A stretch of 64,000 nt of DNA from Paenibacillus sp. MMS18-CY102 (GTDB taxonomy: Bacteria; Bacillota; Bacilli; Paenibacillales; Paenibacillaceae): the NCBI RefSeq assembly GCF_009789195.1, contig NZ_WSTC01000021.1, forward strand, positions 1 to 64,000, written 5' to 3'. Position 1 is the first letter of the stretch, and each line of letters opens with the position of its first letter. Shown one piece after another: positions 8,133 through 16,672 of the stretch. The translations under genes and the position numbers were made by a program. The notes beneath the pieces are model-generated. The model had not been told where the DNA came from. It worked only from the letters and a program-made list of their open reading frames with translations, and searched no databases.

Positions 8133-9104
8133 TTACACATAACTTCTTGCCATCGCGATCGCATGCTCCTGAATGCTTTCCCGCAACGACTGGGGTTGGA
8201 GCACGCGGGCGTGCCGCCCCCAGCTGAGCACCCATTGCACCAGATCCTCCTCCTGCCGGCAATGAAGTGTGGCAAGCGCATCATGCTCCCGTTCCTCCAG
8301 GCCCGTAAGGTAGAAGGATGGATTTTCCTGAACCCACGGCAGTGCCTCTTTGGCGAAAGATACAGTAACCTCTAGATCAAAATTTTGTTCAGGCTCATAG
8401 GCATTCATGCGAAACTCGGCAGGCCGCTGAAAGGTGTCTGGCAATAGCGTTACCGATGCCATTCGATCCAGGCGAAACTGGCGAAGCCCGTTACGCAGGT
8501 TGCAATGCCCGACGAAGCTCCAACTGCCCCGCGAATGAAACAAACCGTACGGATGAACGCTTCGCGTTGATAGCGGCGTTTCCTCTGAAGCATAGGGGGA
8601 AGCCCGACGGCTTCGGTAAGTGAACGATATCGCATGCTGCTCTAGCACTGCCCTGCGTACAAGCCCTAATGTTTCTTGATCCGCTTCATCTGCGCTTGGA
8701 ACATGGTACGCTTCGTCCAAATTCAACAGATGAATGCTGCTTCTTAGCTGCTGAACCTGTAACCGTTGCTTCTCTGGCATAGTGGCTTCGATTTTCTCCT
8801 GCGCAGCATGCGCGATGTCCCCATAGGCTTGGTCGAACGTATTGGCAATATAGTCCCCTCCAAGCAATAGCATCGAGGCTTCCAGTGCAGTGAATTGAAT
8901 CGGCGGCAAAAAGAATCCTTCCATCAGCTCATAGCCGATGCCCGGCGTAGAGCGAAGCGGGATGCCTGCAATCGAGAGTGCTTCCATGTCACGATAGATG
9001 GTGCGGACGCTCGTTTCGAGCCGGTTGGCGAGATCTTCGGCGCGGACAACGCCGCTTCGCTGCAGCTCCAGCAGGATGGACAGCATCCGATCAGAACGGG
9101 TCAT
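8133..9104 (-). CDS. HTH transcriptional regulator with WYL domain
   Basis: Protein of 323 residues starting at MTRSDRML; an AGGT-containing GGAGGT site at 9116-9121 decides for this ATG over a start 11 codons upstream. The N-terminal HTH_11 domain (RSDRMLSILLELQ to SVRTIYRDMEAL) binds DNA. The WYL region follows (SFTYRSRR, RSVHPYGLFHSRGSWSFVGHC, RQFRLDRM), and a C-terminal WCX-like domain ends it. WYL regulators sense small ligands or nucleic acids. It is divergent from the SRPBCC gene and probably controls that promoter region as well as its own operon with the HAD gene. Confidence 0.9.
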   Translation of the reverse strand: MTRSDRMLSILLELQRSGVVRAEDLANRLETSVRTIYRDMEALSIAGIPLRSTPGIGYELMEGFFLPPIQFTALEASMLLLGGDYIANTFDQAYGDIAHAAQEKIEATMPEKQRLQVQQLRSSIHLLNLDEAYHVPSADEADQETLGLVRRAVLEQHAISFTYRSRRASPYASEETPLSTRSVHPYGLFHSRGSWSFVGHCNLRNGLRQFRLDRMASVTLLPDTFQRPAEFRMNAYEPEQNFDLEVTVSFAKEALPWVQENPSFYLTGLEEREHDALATLHCRQEEDLVQWVLSWGRHARVLQPQSLRESIQEHAIAMARSYV

Positions 9105-9217
9105 TTTTGTTTTATACCTCCGTTTTGCTCCTGACAATACGTTGTCAGGAGCGGGTCGTTATACTGAACATATTCTCAGGCCGGGCAGGAAAATCCTACC
9201 CCTATAAAGGAGCGAAT

Positions 9218-9667
9218 ATGATGTTTGAGTTTGAACATAGTGTAATTACGAAAGCGAAAGCGGAGACAATATGGCAACTATACAGCAACCTCGAAACATG
9301 GGCTGTGTGGGATCCGTATATCCATGTGGAGCTGCAGGGGGAGTTCGAAGCGGGAACGAAAGGAACGCTGCAGCCGAGAGGGAAAGGCGTGCTGAGTTAC
9401 GAGCTTCTGAAAGTTACGCCTTTGCAATTTTTCTCGGATATAACGCATATGCAAGAACTCGGCATTGATGTGAGCTTGGCGCATACGATTGAGCCTGTCG
9501 GTGAAGGCACAAGGGTGACGCACAAGATCATCGTAACAGGGCCTAATGCGGATACAATAGGCGTACAGTTCGGCGGGGAAGTGTCCAAGAGAATGCCGCA
9601 TACGGTGGAATCGCTTGTGGCATTGGCAGAACAGCTGGAGCGCGGAGGTGATCGGGATGGGCGATAA
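9218..9667 (+). CDS. SRPBCC family (polyketide cyclase/START-like) protein
   Basis: Protein of 149 residues. The start ATG at 9218 follows AAAGGAG. The fold signature is the N-terminal FEHSVITKAKAETIWQLYSNLETWAVWDPYI, cut here as SVITKAKAETIWQLY and WAVWDPYI, followed by a beta-rich middle and a C-terminal amphipathic helix. Such proteins bind hydrophobic ligands. It faces the WYL regulator across a short divergent promoter region and overlaps the EVE-domain gene by 11 bases, so the SRPBCC and EVE proteins are translationally coupled. Confidence 0.8.
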   Translation: MMFEFEHSVITKAKAETIWQLYSNLETWAVWDPYIHVELQGEFEAGTKGTLQPRGKGVLSYELLKVTPLQFFSDITHMQELGIDVSLAHTIEPVGEGTRVTHKIIVTGPNADTIGVQFGGEVSKRMPHTVESLVALAEQLERGGDRDGR

Positions 9668-10121
9668 TAACCGAACGCGTTATTGGATCGGCGTCGTGTC
9701 CCGTTCACATGTCATGCGAGGCGTAGCGGGCGGTTTCGCCCAGCTATGCCATGGCAAGGCTGCGTCCTTGAAGCGCATGCGGGAAGGGGACTGGCTTATT
9801 TATTATTCGCCTAAGACGGATATGGAAGGCGGGGTTCCACTGCAAGCGTTCACTGCAATAGGCAGGGTGCGCAATGCGCTCGTGTACGAATATGCAATGA
9901 GTGAAACGTTCGTCCCGTCCCGGCGTGATATTGATTTTTATGATTGTACGGAAACGCCTATTCATTCACTGCTGGACCAGATGATCTTTACGCGAGAGAA
10001 CCGGCGCAACTGGGGCTATCGTTTTCGAACAGGGCATTTCGAGATTGATGCGGCGGATTTTGCGGTTATTGCTACGGCGATGAATATAGAAGGGGCAGGC
10101 GCACAGGAGATTGCGAAATGA
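9657..10121 (+). CDS. EVE domain protein (UPF0310 family)
   Basis: Protein of 154 residues that is almost entirely one EVE domain: YWIGVVSRSHVMRGVAGGFAQL, cut as WIGVVSRSHVMRGV, then GDWLIYYSPKTDMEGG, FTAIGRV and the terminal GYRFRTGHFEI. EVE domains share the PUA-like fold and read modified bases or RNA. A GGAGGTG at 9644-9650 sets the ATG at 9657, inside the end of the SRPBCC gene. Confidence 0.85.
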   Translation: MGDNNRTRYWIGVVSRSHVMRGVAGGFAQLCHGKAASLKRMREGDWLIYYSPKTDMEGGVPLQAFTAIGRVRNALVYEYAMSETFVPSRRDIDFYDCTETPIHSLLDQMIFTRENRRNWGYRFRTGHFEIDAADFAVIATAMNIEGAGAQEIAK

Positions 10122-10131
10122 TGGGATTCAG

Positions 10132-10172
10132 GAGGCACTGTACGAGGGGATACCCCATGCGGTGCCTCTTTT
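10132..10172 (+). terminator. Probable terminator
   Basis: GAGGCAC and GTGCCTC arms with an inner GGGG-ATA-CCCC hairpin are followed by TTTT. It ends the SRPBCC-EVE unit. Confidence 0.55.
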
Positions 10173-10265
10173 GCGTTTACAAATGAATAACGACAAGTTA
10201 ACGGTACGTTGACACAGCAAGCCTATAGTAAACAGGCAAGAAAAATGGAATAAAGGAGGGTATTA

Positions 10266-11849
10266 ATGAAGGCGTTACCAGCGGTTGTGGCAAAAAAGGG
10301 TTTGTTTCTCATGCTCGCAGCTGTGTTGCTGATTAGTCTGGTGGGGATGTACATTCGCACCGAACAGCCAGCATCCGCGGCGACTACGTCATTTCGGTTC
10401 GTTGTATTGGGGGATTCCCGCGGTTCGACGGATGGAATTAATGAAACGACGATGAGGAGTTTGTTGAGCCAAATTAAAGCGTTGCCCGTACAGCCCAGCT
10501 TTGTTGTTTTTACGGGGGACCAAGTACAAGGCGGCTCTGATGTGGAAACGGAATTGACCGATTGGAAAAACATCGTCGACGATTATTATCCGACGAACCA
10601 AGTTTATCCGGCATTAGGCAATCACGAGCATGACGAGACGGTCTTCAGCAACGTCTTCAATTACTTGCCAAGCAATCAGCTGGCAGGCTATCAGCGGTCA
10701 GCTTATTACTACGATTATGGCAATGCCAGATTCTTCGTATTAAATTCCGACCGCACCGACGCTAATGGCAAGTACGTCATTAATTCCGCTCAGCGTACAT
10801 GGCTGCAAAGCAACTTGCAAAACAACGGCAAGACCCACAACTTTATAACATTCCACGTGCCTGCATACCCGATTGGGGCGCATTACGGCTCCTCGTTGGA
10901 TGCGAACCCTGCGGAAAGGGATGCATTCTGGAGCGTGGTGGACAGCAATAACGTGACGGCGGTTCTGGTTGGCCATGAGCACAACTACAATCGCCGCAAA
11001 ATCGATTCGAGCTTCAACGCAAACGGCTATAGCTTCACGCATAACATCCAACAGGTCACGTTAGGGGGCGCAGGAGCGCCTCTCAGCTCGACGAAAACGG
11101 ATGCTAAAGGCGTACAAGTCGGACCTGTTACCTCATACCATTACATGGTTGTAGATGTAGCGGACGAGACGGCAACGTTCACGGTGTACGACATTAACGG
11201 GAACGTCATCGATTCCTTCTCGGAAACGCGCGGCGGAGGAGGCACGATGCCGCCGGTAACGACGGCCGTATCGTTCCAGGACGGCGTTGCTCCATCCGCC
11301 AGCTATGCTGGCACAACAGATACGCATATTATGCAAAATGCCGCAACGGTGAATTACGGTACGGCGACAGCGTTGATGGTCGACGGGGACGAGCCGTCAG
11401 GCAGCACCAGCGACGTGTCGGCGCTATTGAAGTGGGATGTCAGCTCCATTCCAAGCGGCAGTACCGTTACGGATGCGAAGATTACGATTAATGTGACGGA
11501 CAAATCGAGCAGCACGTACAGCTTCTATGAAATGAAGCGGAGCTGGGTCGAGCTTCAGGCGAACTGGAACCAGTATGCTGCGGGAAGCAGCTGGCAGACG
11601 GCGGGAGCGAAGGGAACATTGGACCTTGGAAGCACATCGCTAGGTGCCATTACGGCTACAGCGACGGGCAGCTATACAGTTACGCTGAATGCGGCGGGCA
11701 TCGGAATCGTGCAGGGCTGGATCGCGAATAGCGCCAATAACAAGGGCGTTATTATAAGCAACAGCTCGAATACGGATGGGCTAGATTTCAGCTCCAGCGA
11801 AGCGCCGACAGCGTCGCAGCGGCCTAAACTCACCATCACGTACCAGTGA
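10266..11849 (+). CDS. Secreted metallophosphoesterase with C-terminal DNRLRE-type domain
   Basis: Protein of 527 residues. A signal peptide ends near PASAATT (about residue 40). The calcineurin-like phosphoesterase domain (about 44-310) has all metal-binding blocks: LGDSRG, FTGDQVQGG, ALGNHEHDE, TFHVPAY and VLVGHEHNYNRR. After a Gly-rich linker (RGGGGTMP), residues about 335-527 form a DNRLRE-type beta-sandwich (SYAGTTDTHIM, TALMVDGDE, LKWDVSSIPSGSTV, GSYTVTLNA), which commonly mediates cell-surface or carbohydrate association. AAAGGAGGG precedes the ATG. First gene of a five-gene unit. Confidence 0.9.
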   Translation: MKALPAVVAKKGLFLMLAAVLLISLVGMYIRTEQPASAATTSFRFVVLGDSRGSTDGINETTMRSLLSQIKALPVQPSFVVFTGDQVQGGSDVETELTDWKNIVDDYYPTNQVYPALGNHEHDETVFSNVFNYLPSNQLAGYQRSAYYYDYGNARFFVLNSDRTDANGKYVINSAQRTWLQSNLQNNGKTHNFITFHVPAYPIGAHYGSSLDANPAERDAFWSVVDSNNVTAVLVGHEHNYNRRKIDSSFNANGYSFTHNIQQVTLGGAGAPLSSTKTDAKGVQVGPVTSYHYMVVDVADETATFTVYDINGNVIDSFSETRGGGGTMPPVTTAVSFQDGVAPSASYAGTTDTHIMQNAATVNYGTATALMVDGDEPSGSTSDVSALLKWDVSSIPSGSTVTDAKITINVTDKSSSTYSFYEMKRSWVELQANWNQYAAGSSWQTAGAKGTLDLGSTSLGAITATATGSYTVTLNAAGIGIVQGWIANSANNKGVIISNSSNTDGLDFSSSEAPTASQRPKLTITYQ

Positions 11850-11882
11850 TAAGCGCCAGATTGGCATAGGGAGAACATAGAG

Positions 11883-12455
11883 ATGAAGCCTTTTATTAAT
11901 GCCAAGGACTTGGCAATTACTCAGGCAGCTGCGGCTGCCTTTCTTTTTATTTGCGTGCCTCTGATCAACGTATTCGGGACGAGCATGCACAAGACGGAGG
12001 GGGTGCTGCATGGGCTCGGTTCATGCGTAGCCGTCTTGCTTAGCTGCCAGTGCATCCACGGCATTTATGGCCTGCTGCGGGGCAAAACGAAAGCGGCGGC
12101 CAAGCTGGAGCTGCTGCTGTGGCTAACCGCTATTATTAATTTTATGGCAATTGCATTGGGTAATTGGCTCTATATCGGGTACCGCCTGCCGGACGAGGCG
12201 CAGCAATGGCTGCTTTATAACATACCGTCAGCCCATTCGGTGCTGATGGAATATAAAGAGTTCGTATCGTTATTCCCGCTCGCGCTTAGCGTATGTGCGG
12301 CTGCTCTTACCCGTAGAGTACGCAGAAGCGGGCTTGCAGCTGAAGAGGCTGCTGGAATGAACACCGTCATTGCCGTATTGGTGACGCTCATGTGGATTAC
12401 GCTGCTTATTGCCTTCTTGCTGGGCATTGGGCTCGCCAAATTGAAAATGGTGTAA
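11883..12455 (+). CDS. Hypothetical integral membrane protein
   Basis: Protein of 190 residues with about five hydrophobic segments (near 10-30, 45-65, 75-98, 125-142, 160-183). No family recognised. It lies 33 bp after the metallophosphoesterase gene and 12 bp before another small membrane protein, so it belongs to the same unit and may help assemble or localise the exported phosphoesterase; that role is inference only. Confidence 0.65.
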   Translation: MKPFINAKDLAITQAAAAAFLFICVPLINVFGTSMHKTEGVLHGLGSCVAVLLSCQCIHGIYGLLRGKTKAAAKLELLLWLTAIINFMAIALGNWLYIGYRLPDEAQQWLLYNIPSAHSVLMEYKEFVSLFPLALSVCAAALTRRVRRSGLAAEEAAGMNTVIAVLVTLMWITLLIAFLLGIGLAKLKMV

Positions 12456-12467
12456 GGAGATACCTTC

Positions 12468-12845
12468 ATGTCCAAGACAACCTCAAGCGCCCCGCAGTCT
12501 GGCGAAGCGGTAGCTGCGCTTTTATCCATCTTGATTGGCATGGCAGCTGTCATCGGCTCCCATCTATGGTCGGTTGCGCAGCCGGTAGCAGCGAATAAGG
12601 CGATGTACAAATTGGGCAGCTGGATGCCGGGTTGGTATGGGATCGGGCCGTTCAGCGGCAAAGAAACGGCTGGATTAATCGGCTGGTTATTCAGCTGGCT
12701 CGCGCTATGGCTGATTCTTCGCCATCGCCAGCTGCCTTTGAAAATATGGCTGTTTGCGTTTATCGGCATTTTTTTTGCCCTGATGGCCCTGCTATGGCCT
12801 CCGGTGTATCACAGTATTTTCGGCTGGCTGCCCGCTCTGCCTTAA
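12468..12845 (+). CDS. Hypothetical integral membrane protein
   Basis: Protein of 125 residues with three or four hydrophobic segments (near 12-33, 65-85, 92-112). A GGAGA site precedes the ATG. No family recognised. Third gene of the metallophosphoesterase unit. Confidence 0.6.
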   Translation: MSKTTSSAPQSGEAVAALLSILIGMAAVIGSHLWSVAQPVAANKAMYKLGSWMPGWYGIGPFSGKETAGLIGWLFSWLALWLILRHRQLPLKIWLFAFIGIFFALMALLWPPVYHSIFGWLPALP

Positions 12846-12875
12846 GCCAAGGAAGCAAAGGAGTATAGATAACCG

Positions 12876-14297
12876 ATGAAATTCGTTAAACGCTATAGGC
12901 TATTCCTCAGTTTCTTGCTTGCGATAGCGGTCACGGGCAGTTCGCTGCTGTGGACAAACCTGCCTGCTCAAGGCTACATGAGCATGGAAATTACAGTGCC
13001 GGCAGCTCCGATCGATGTGCTGCTGCCAAGCGCGGAGCAAGTCGATATTCCAGCTTGGCTGAAAGGGCATTCGGGGACGCAGCTGCTAGTTGCATCGGAT
13101 AAACAAGTAAAAGCGGCTTCGGGGCTGCTGCCGACGTCCTTGTATCCGATCTTCGACGGCAGTGAAACGGCCGATGCATTCAGCGCGAAGTACCCTCATC
13201 TGCCTGCGGAGTCGCTGCCTGGCTACGGCCGCGCGGTTTATGAAGCCAGCGTCGGCAATGTGCAAATGCTGTATTTGGATTCGGAGAGCATGAATCAATC
13301 TGCGGAAGCGTTGCAAGAGCAGCTGCAGTGGCTGGCTGCCCGCTTGGCGGACAAGCATCATCCCATTGCATTTGTTGCGCATCAACCAACCTCGTCAGGC
13401 TTTTGGAATGAAGCTGCCAAAGCAGGGATCGAAGCGGTTGTCGCAGATGGAGCAATCTATGTGCCTTCGCAGCTCGTGGATCAACCGTCTTCCGATATGG
13501 ATACGATGCCCCCGGCTTCGGGCGGCGCACTTGCTTGGAATCGCTGGCAGCCCGCGGCCAAGCTCGACAATGCCGAGTATTTGTCCATCGGGGCAAGAGC
13601 CGATGAGATCTCTATCATTGCCCGTGATCAGCAGGGCTTACCGATTGATCAGCTGCTGTTGGATACGAGCCGTGACGATCGGATGCGGCAGCTATCATCG
13701 CCGCTGGCGATGGGCTCGCAATGGCGGTACCGTGCCGGCGGAGATGATTTGCCTATCACGATTCCTTCGGGCTTCGATATTACAGGGGAGCATCCGATTA
13801 CAGAGCGGTTCCATCTGCCGGCGACGGATTGGCGTAGCCCGGATTTTGACGATACCAAGTGGGCAATGGGCGGAGCGCCGATAGGAAGCAGTGATGACAA
13901 GAAACGTGCGCGCGCGTATCGAACCCTTTTGCCTGCCAAAACAGACGCGCCTTCATATTACTTCCGAACAATGTTCATGTTGGGGCAAGAGCCCGAGTTG
14001 TATTCGAAAATTTATGCGGACTTGAGCTTTGAAGATGGCATTGTGGTCTACGTGAACGGGGAGGAACTGGTACGGAACTCTATCGCAACAGGGCTGCTTA
14101 CTCCGCAATCGCTCGCTGAGCCGAATGAACCCGTTTTGAATCGGCGGTTCGATGTGACGAATCAAAGAGGCTTATTTCGTAAGGGGCTGAATAGTGTCGC
14201 AGCTGAAGTCCATCGCAACCATCCTGGTTCTCCGAACCTTTTATTCGATTTGGCGATCTCAACGGAGAGCGTACAAGGGGAGGGGGTATCACGATGA
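12876..14297 (+). CDS. Secreted protein with a degenerate phosphoesterase domain and a galactose-binding-like domain
   Basis: Protein of 473 residues with a signal peptide (about 1-32). Residues about 95-260 parallel the calcineurin-like domain of the first gene of the unit (MLYLDSESMNQSAEALQEQL aligns with FVLNSDRTDANGKYVINSAQ), but the metal ligands are gone: there is no GNHE and no GHEH, and the equivalent end reads EAVVADGAIY. Residues about 300-470 resemble the jelly-roll domain often attached to phosphoesterases (YYFRTMFML, LSFEDGIVVYVNGEELVRN, LNSVAAEVHR). Best read as an inactive, secreted partner. Ends in an ATGA overlap with the next gene. Confidence 0.65.
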   Translation: MKFVKRYRLFLSFLLAIAVTGSSLLWTNLPAQGYMSMEITVPAAPIDVLLPSAEQVDIPAWLKGHSGTQLLVASDKQVKAASGLLPTSLYPIFDGSETADAFSAKYPHLPAESLPGYGRAVYEASVGNVQMLYLDSESMNQSAEALQEQLQWLAARLADKHHPIAFVAHQPTSSGFWNEAAKAGIEAVVADGAIYVPSQLVDQPSSDMDTMPPASGGALAWNRWQPAAKLDNAEYLSIGARADEISIIARDQQGLPIDQLLLDTSRDDRMRQLSSPLAMGSQWRYRAGGDDLPITIPSGFDITGEHPITERFHLPATDWRSPDFDDTKWAMGGAPIGSSDDKKRARAYRTLLPAKTDAPSYYFRTMFMLGQEPELYSKIYADLSFEDGIVVYVNGEELVRNSIATGLLTPQSLAEPNEPVLNRRFDVTNQRGLFRKGLNSVAAEVHRNHPGSPNLLFDLAISTESVQGEGVSR

Positions 14298-14656
14298 AGG
14301 CCATGCACCGGACTGGACTTGCGCTGCTCTTACTGGCGCTTCTCTTTCAAATGGCGGCATGCGGATACTTGAATAGGCACAATCCTGATGATTTGATCGC
14401 TGATATCGGGGTAACCAAGTCGCAAATTATCGTCAAAAATGGCGATCCTTACGTATGGAGAGACGTCGAGATTATGCTTAACGGCACCTATCGGTATCAC
14501 TCGGACTATGTGCCCAGGGGGAATTTATCATTTCCTTACAAGGCTTTCGTCAACAGCCAAGGCGAAAGTTATGTGCCAGGGCGGCTCAAGGTTCGCCAAG
14601 TCGAGATTCGAGCCAAACGGCAGGACAACGGACCGGAAGCGGTGTTTAAGTGGTAG
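14294..14656 (+). CDS. Small lipoprotein
   Basis: Protein of 120 residues with a lipoprotein signal peptide; the lipobox is FQMAAC, giving Cys23 as the lipidated residue. The mature part (about 97 residues) reads like a small beta-sandwich (SQIIVKNGDPYVWRDVEIMLNG, shown as IVKNGDPYVWRDVEIMLNG), a pattern seen in proteins that stabilise surface complexes. Its ATG overlaps the upstream stop. Last gene of the five-gene unit; a strong terminator follows. Confidence 0.75.
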   Translation: MKAMHRTGLALLLLALLFQMAACGYLNRHNPDDLIADIGVTKSQIIVKNGDPYVWRDVEIMLNGTYRYHSDYVPRGNLSFPYKAFVNSQGESYVPGRLKVRQVEIRAKRQDNGPEAVFKW

Positions 14657-14679
14657 AAGAGTAGTATGGGTTTAAACAA

Positions 14680-14734
14680 CAAAACGCGCCAACAGGCGGT
14701 TGGCGATGGCTAGGCCTGTTGGCGCGTTGTTTTA
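14680..14734. terminator. Bidirectional terminator between convergent genes
   Basis: Complementary arms CGCGCCAACAGGC and GCCTGTTGGCGCG, flanked by A-rich and T-rich runs on both sides, separate the lipoprotein gene from the glycosyltransferase gene. Confidence 0.9.
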
Positions 14735-16555
14735 TAGCAATGTTGCCAAATAAGCGCGATTCGCAAGCACACGCTCATCGCCTGGCAGGAAGGATGCGGC
14801 GATTTCGTTGTGAATGTTCGCTAACTGGTGCTGGCCGATGCGGTCGTAACAGACGCATAACTGCAAATGCGGCAGCCACGTCCAGTAGCTGGTTTGCAGC
14901 AGTGCATTCGTATTGGCCGGTTTCGTCAAACCAGCGGCCAGCTTATACCACCATATAGCGGATTCATAGTCTTCTTCCTCTAGGCTGTAAGCCCCCATGC
15001 GGCAGCATGCTTCCGCACGCGGAGGCGAGTAGGTGAACGCATGCACGGCCCATTTGCGCGCATCTGCAAGACGGCCTAAGTTAGCGTAACAATCGGCTAT
15101 TTTGCCACAGGCTGCAATATTGTCTTCGATCCAGCCCTGGTTGTCCGCGATAAATGCTTCATATAGTGCCAACGCCTGCTCCCATTGCCCATGGTCGAAC
15201 CGTTCATTCGCAAAGTAGAATTGGTCGCGAGGCGACAATGGTTCTCCAGCTGCAGCCCGTTTCTCGTATAGGTGTAAGTTTCGGGAACTGTTCGTGTGCA
15301 TCCGTTCATGCGTGACCGCGATATCCGAAGCTAAGATGTTGCCCGATACCTCTAAATATTCATGTACGACGCCAATCCAGCGAAACCCCTTGCTTCTGCG
15401 AACGAGGCGGTTGCGGCGCAGGCTGCTGGTGGCGGTGCCCTGCGCATCGACAGCGAGATTGTAGAACATCGATACGGCATCCGTATTCCATGGCAGGGCA
15501 GCTGCCAGCGCGCGGAACTTCTCTTGGTCTGGCGGGAGCAAAATATCATCGGCATCCAGCCATAGAATAAAATCCTTCGTCGCATGGCTAAATGCAAAAT
15601 TACGCGCTTTAGCAAAATCGTCCATCCACTCGAAATCGATCACTTGGCTCGTGAATTGAGCTGCGATTTGCTTCGTAGCGTCAGTTGAGCCGGTATCGAC
15701 AATGATGATCTCATTCACCAGCTCGGCGATGCTGGATAAGCAGCGGGCTAGCGTTTGCTGCTCGTTTTTCACAATCATGCATAAGCTGACGGACACGGGG
15801 CTTTTCCACTCATTCAGCGCATCTGTCACGTCTTTGCCCCACTTCTGCTGGGCAACATCGCGGTTGGCTGCAAATTGGCGAGCGAGCCAGTTCGGCCGAT
15901 CCGGGAACAAATCGGGTGGCTGAACGTACTTCACGAAGCAATCCTGGGCAACGTACAACCGATAACCAGCTTGCAGCGCGCGATAGCAGAAGTCATCATC
16001 CTCATACGATTCGAGCTCGAAGCGCTCGTCGAAGCCGCCGATTTGCTCGAACTTGTCCTTGGGCACGATCAGAAGCAGGCTGAGCAGCCGCGTCACGCAG
16101 CGGGTTGCACCTTCCCGGGCGAGCACGATGCCGCTAGCGGAATGGTCAAACTGTAGCAGTGTTTCAGCAGGCACTTCGATGTTCTGCCAACCGCTGACGC
16201 CATTGCTGACAGGACCAACAGCCGCTGCATCAGTATGGGCATCCAGGGCGGAGGATAAGCGTTCGAGCCAATGCTCGGAGACGACGATATGGTCGCGAAT
16301 GAAAACAATCCGTTCACCGGCCGCCACAGCCGCCCCGCGATTGAACCCAGCTGCAACCCCAGCAATGGCAGGGGAGGGCAGCACCTGAATAGGCGATGAA
16401 CGGAATTGCTCTGCCCACCTTGTGATGTCAGGGGAGTCCCCGTCATTAATGACTACAAGCTCGAATAGCTCCGGCGTATACAGTTGTATGCTGCTCAGGC
16501 ATCGTTTGAATAGGGCAAAATGCTGGGCAAGCAGGACGATGGTGGTTGGCTTCAC
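14732..16555 (-). CDS. Tandem family 2 glycosyltransferase with TPR region
   Basis: Protein of 607 residues with two GT-A glycosyltransferase domains. The first (1-245) has VVINDGDSPD, a region at the usual DxD position that reads VFIRDHIV, and the FELESYEDDDFCYRAL acceptor-side block. The second (about 253-420) is the SunS/Alg5-like type with SLCMIVKNEQQTLARCL, IIVDTGSTDAT and ILWLDADDIL (true DxD). From about 430 to 607 there are TPR-like helical repeats. The first domain's IRD suggests a weakened catalytic site. It probably glycosylates a protein or surface polymer; the neighbouring SLH-collagen protein is a plausible target, by proximity only. Confidence 0.85.
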   Translation of the reverse strand: MKPTTIVLLAQHFALFKRCLSSIQLYTPELFELVVINDGDSPDITRWAEQFRSSPIQVLPSPAIAGVAAGFNRGAAVAAGERIVFIRDHIVVSEHWLERLSSALDAHTDAAAVGPVSNGVSGWQNIEVPAETLLQFDHSASGIVLAREGATRCVTRLLSLLLIVPKDKFEQIGGFDERFELESYEDDDFCYRALQAGYRLYVAQDCFVKYVQPPDLFPDRPNWLARQFAANRDVAQQKWGKDVTDALNEWKSPVSVSLCMIVKNEQQTLARCLSSIAELVNEIIIVDTGSTDATKQIAAQFTSQVIDFEWMDDFAKARNFAFSHATKDFILWLDADDILLPPDQEKFRALAAALPWNTDAVSMFYNLAVDAQGTATSSLRRNRLVRRSKGFRWIGVVHEYLEVSGNILASDIAVTHERMHTNSSRNLHLYEKRAAAGEPLSPRDQFYFANERFDHGQWEQALALYEAFIADNQGWIEDNIAACGKIADCYANLGRLADARKWAVHAFTYSPPRAEACCRMGAYSLEEEDYESAIWWYKLAAGLTKPANTNALLQTSYWTWLPHLQLCVCYDRIGQHQLANIHNEIAASFLPGDERVLANRAYLATLL

Positions 16556-16607
16556 GGGAAATCTCCATTCGGTTAAAGGGTCTTATGCGTTCATGCAACT
16601 CAACAAA

Positions 16608-16646
16608 TTTCGCCAGCTCACTGCGGAACGCAGCAGGCTGGCGAAA
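16608..16646 (-). terminator. Probable terminator of the SLH-collagen gene
   Basis: TTTCGCCAGC and GCTGGCGAAA pair around an inner CTGCG-GAA-CGCAG stem. On the minus strand it is followed only by a weak T-run, so efficiency is uncertain. Confidence 0.55.
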
Positions 16647-16672
16647 AAAAGTATGTCTATTTATAGTATAGG

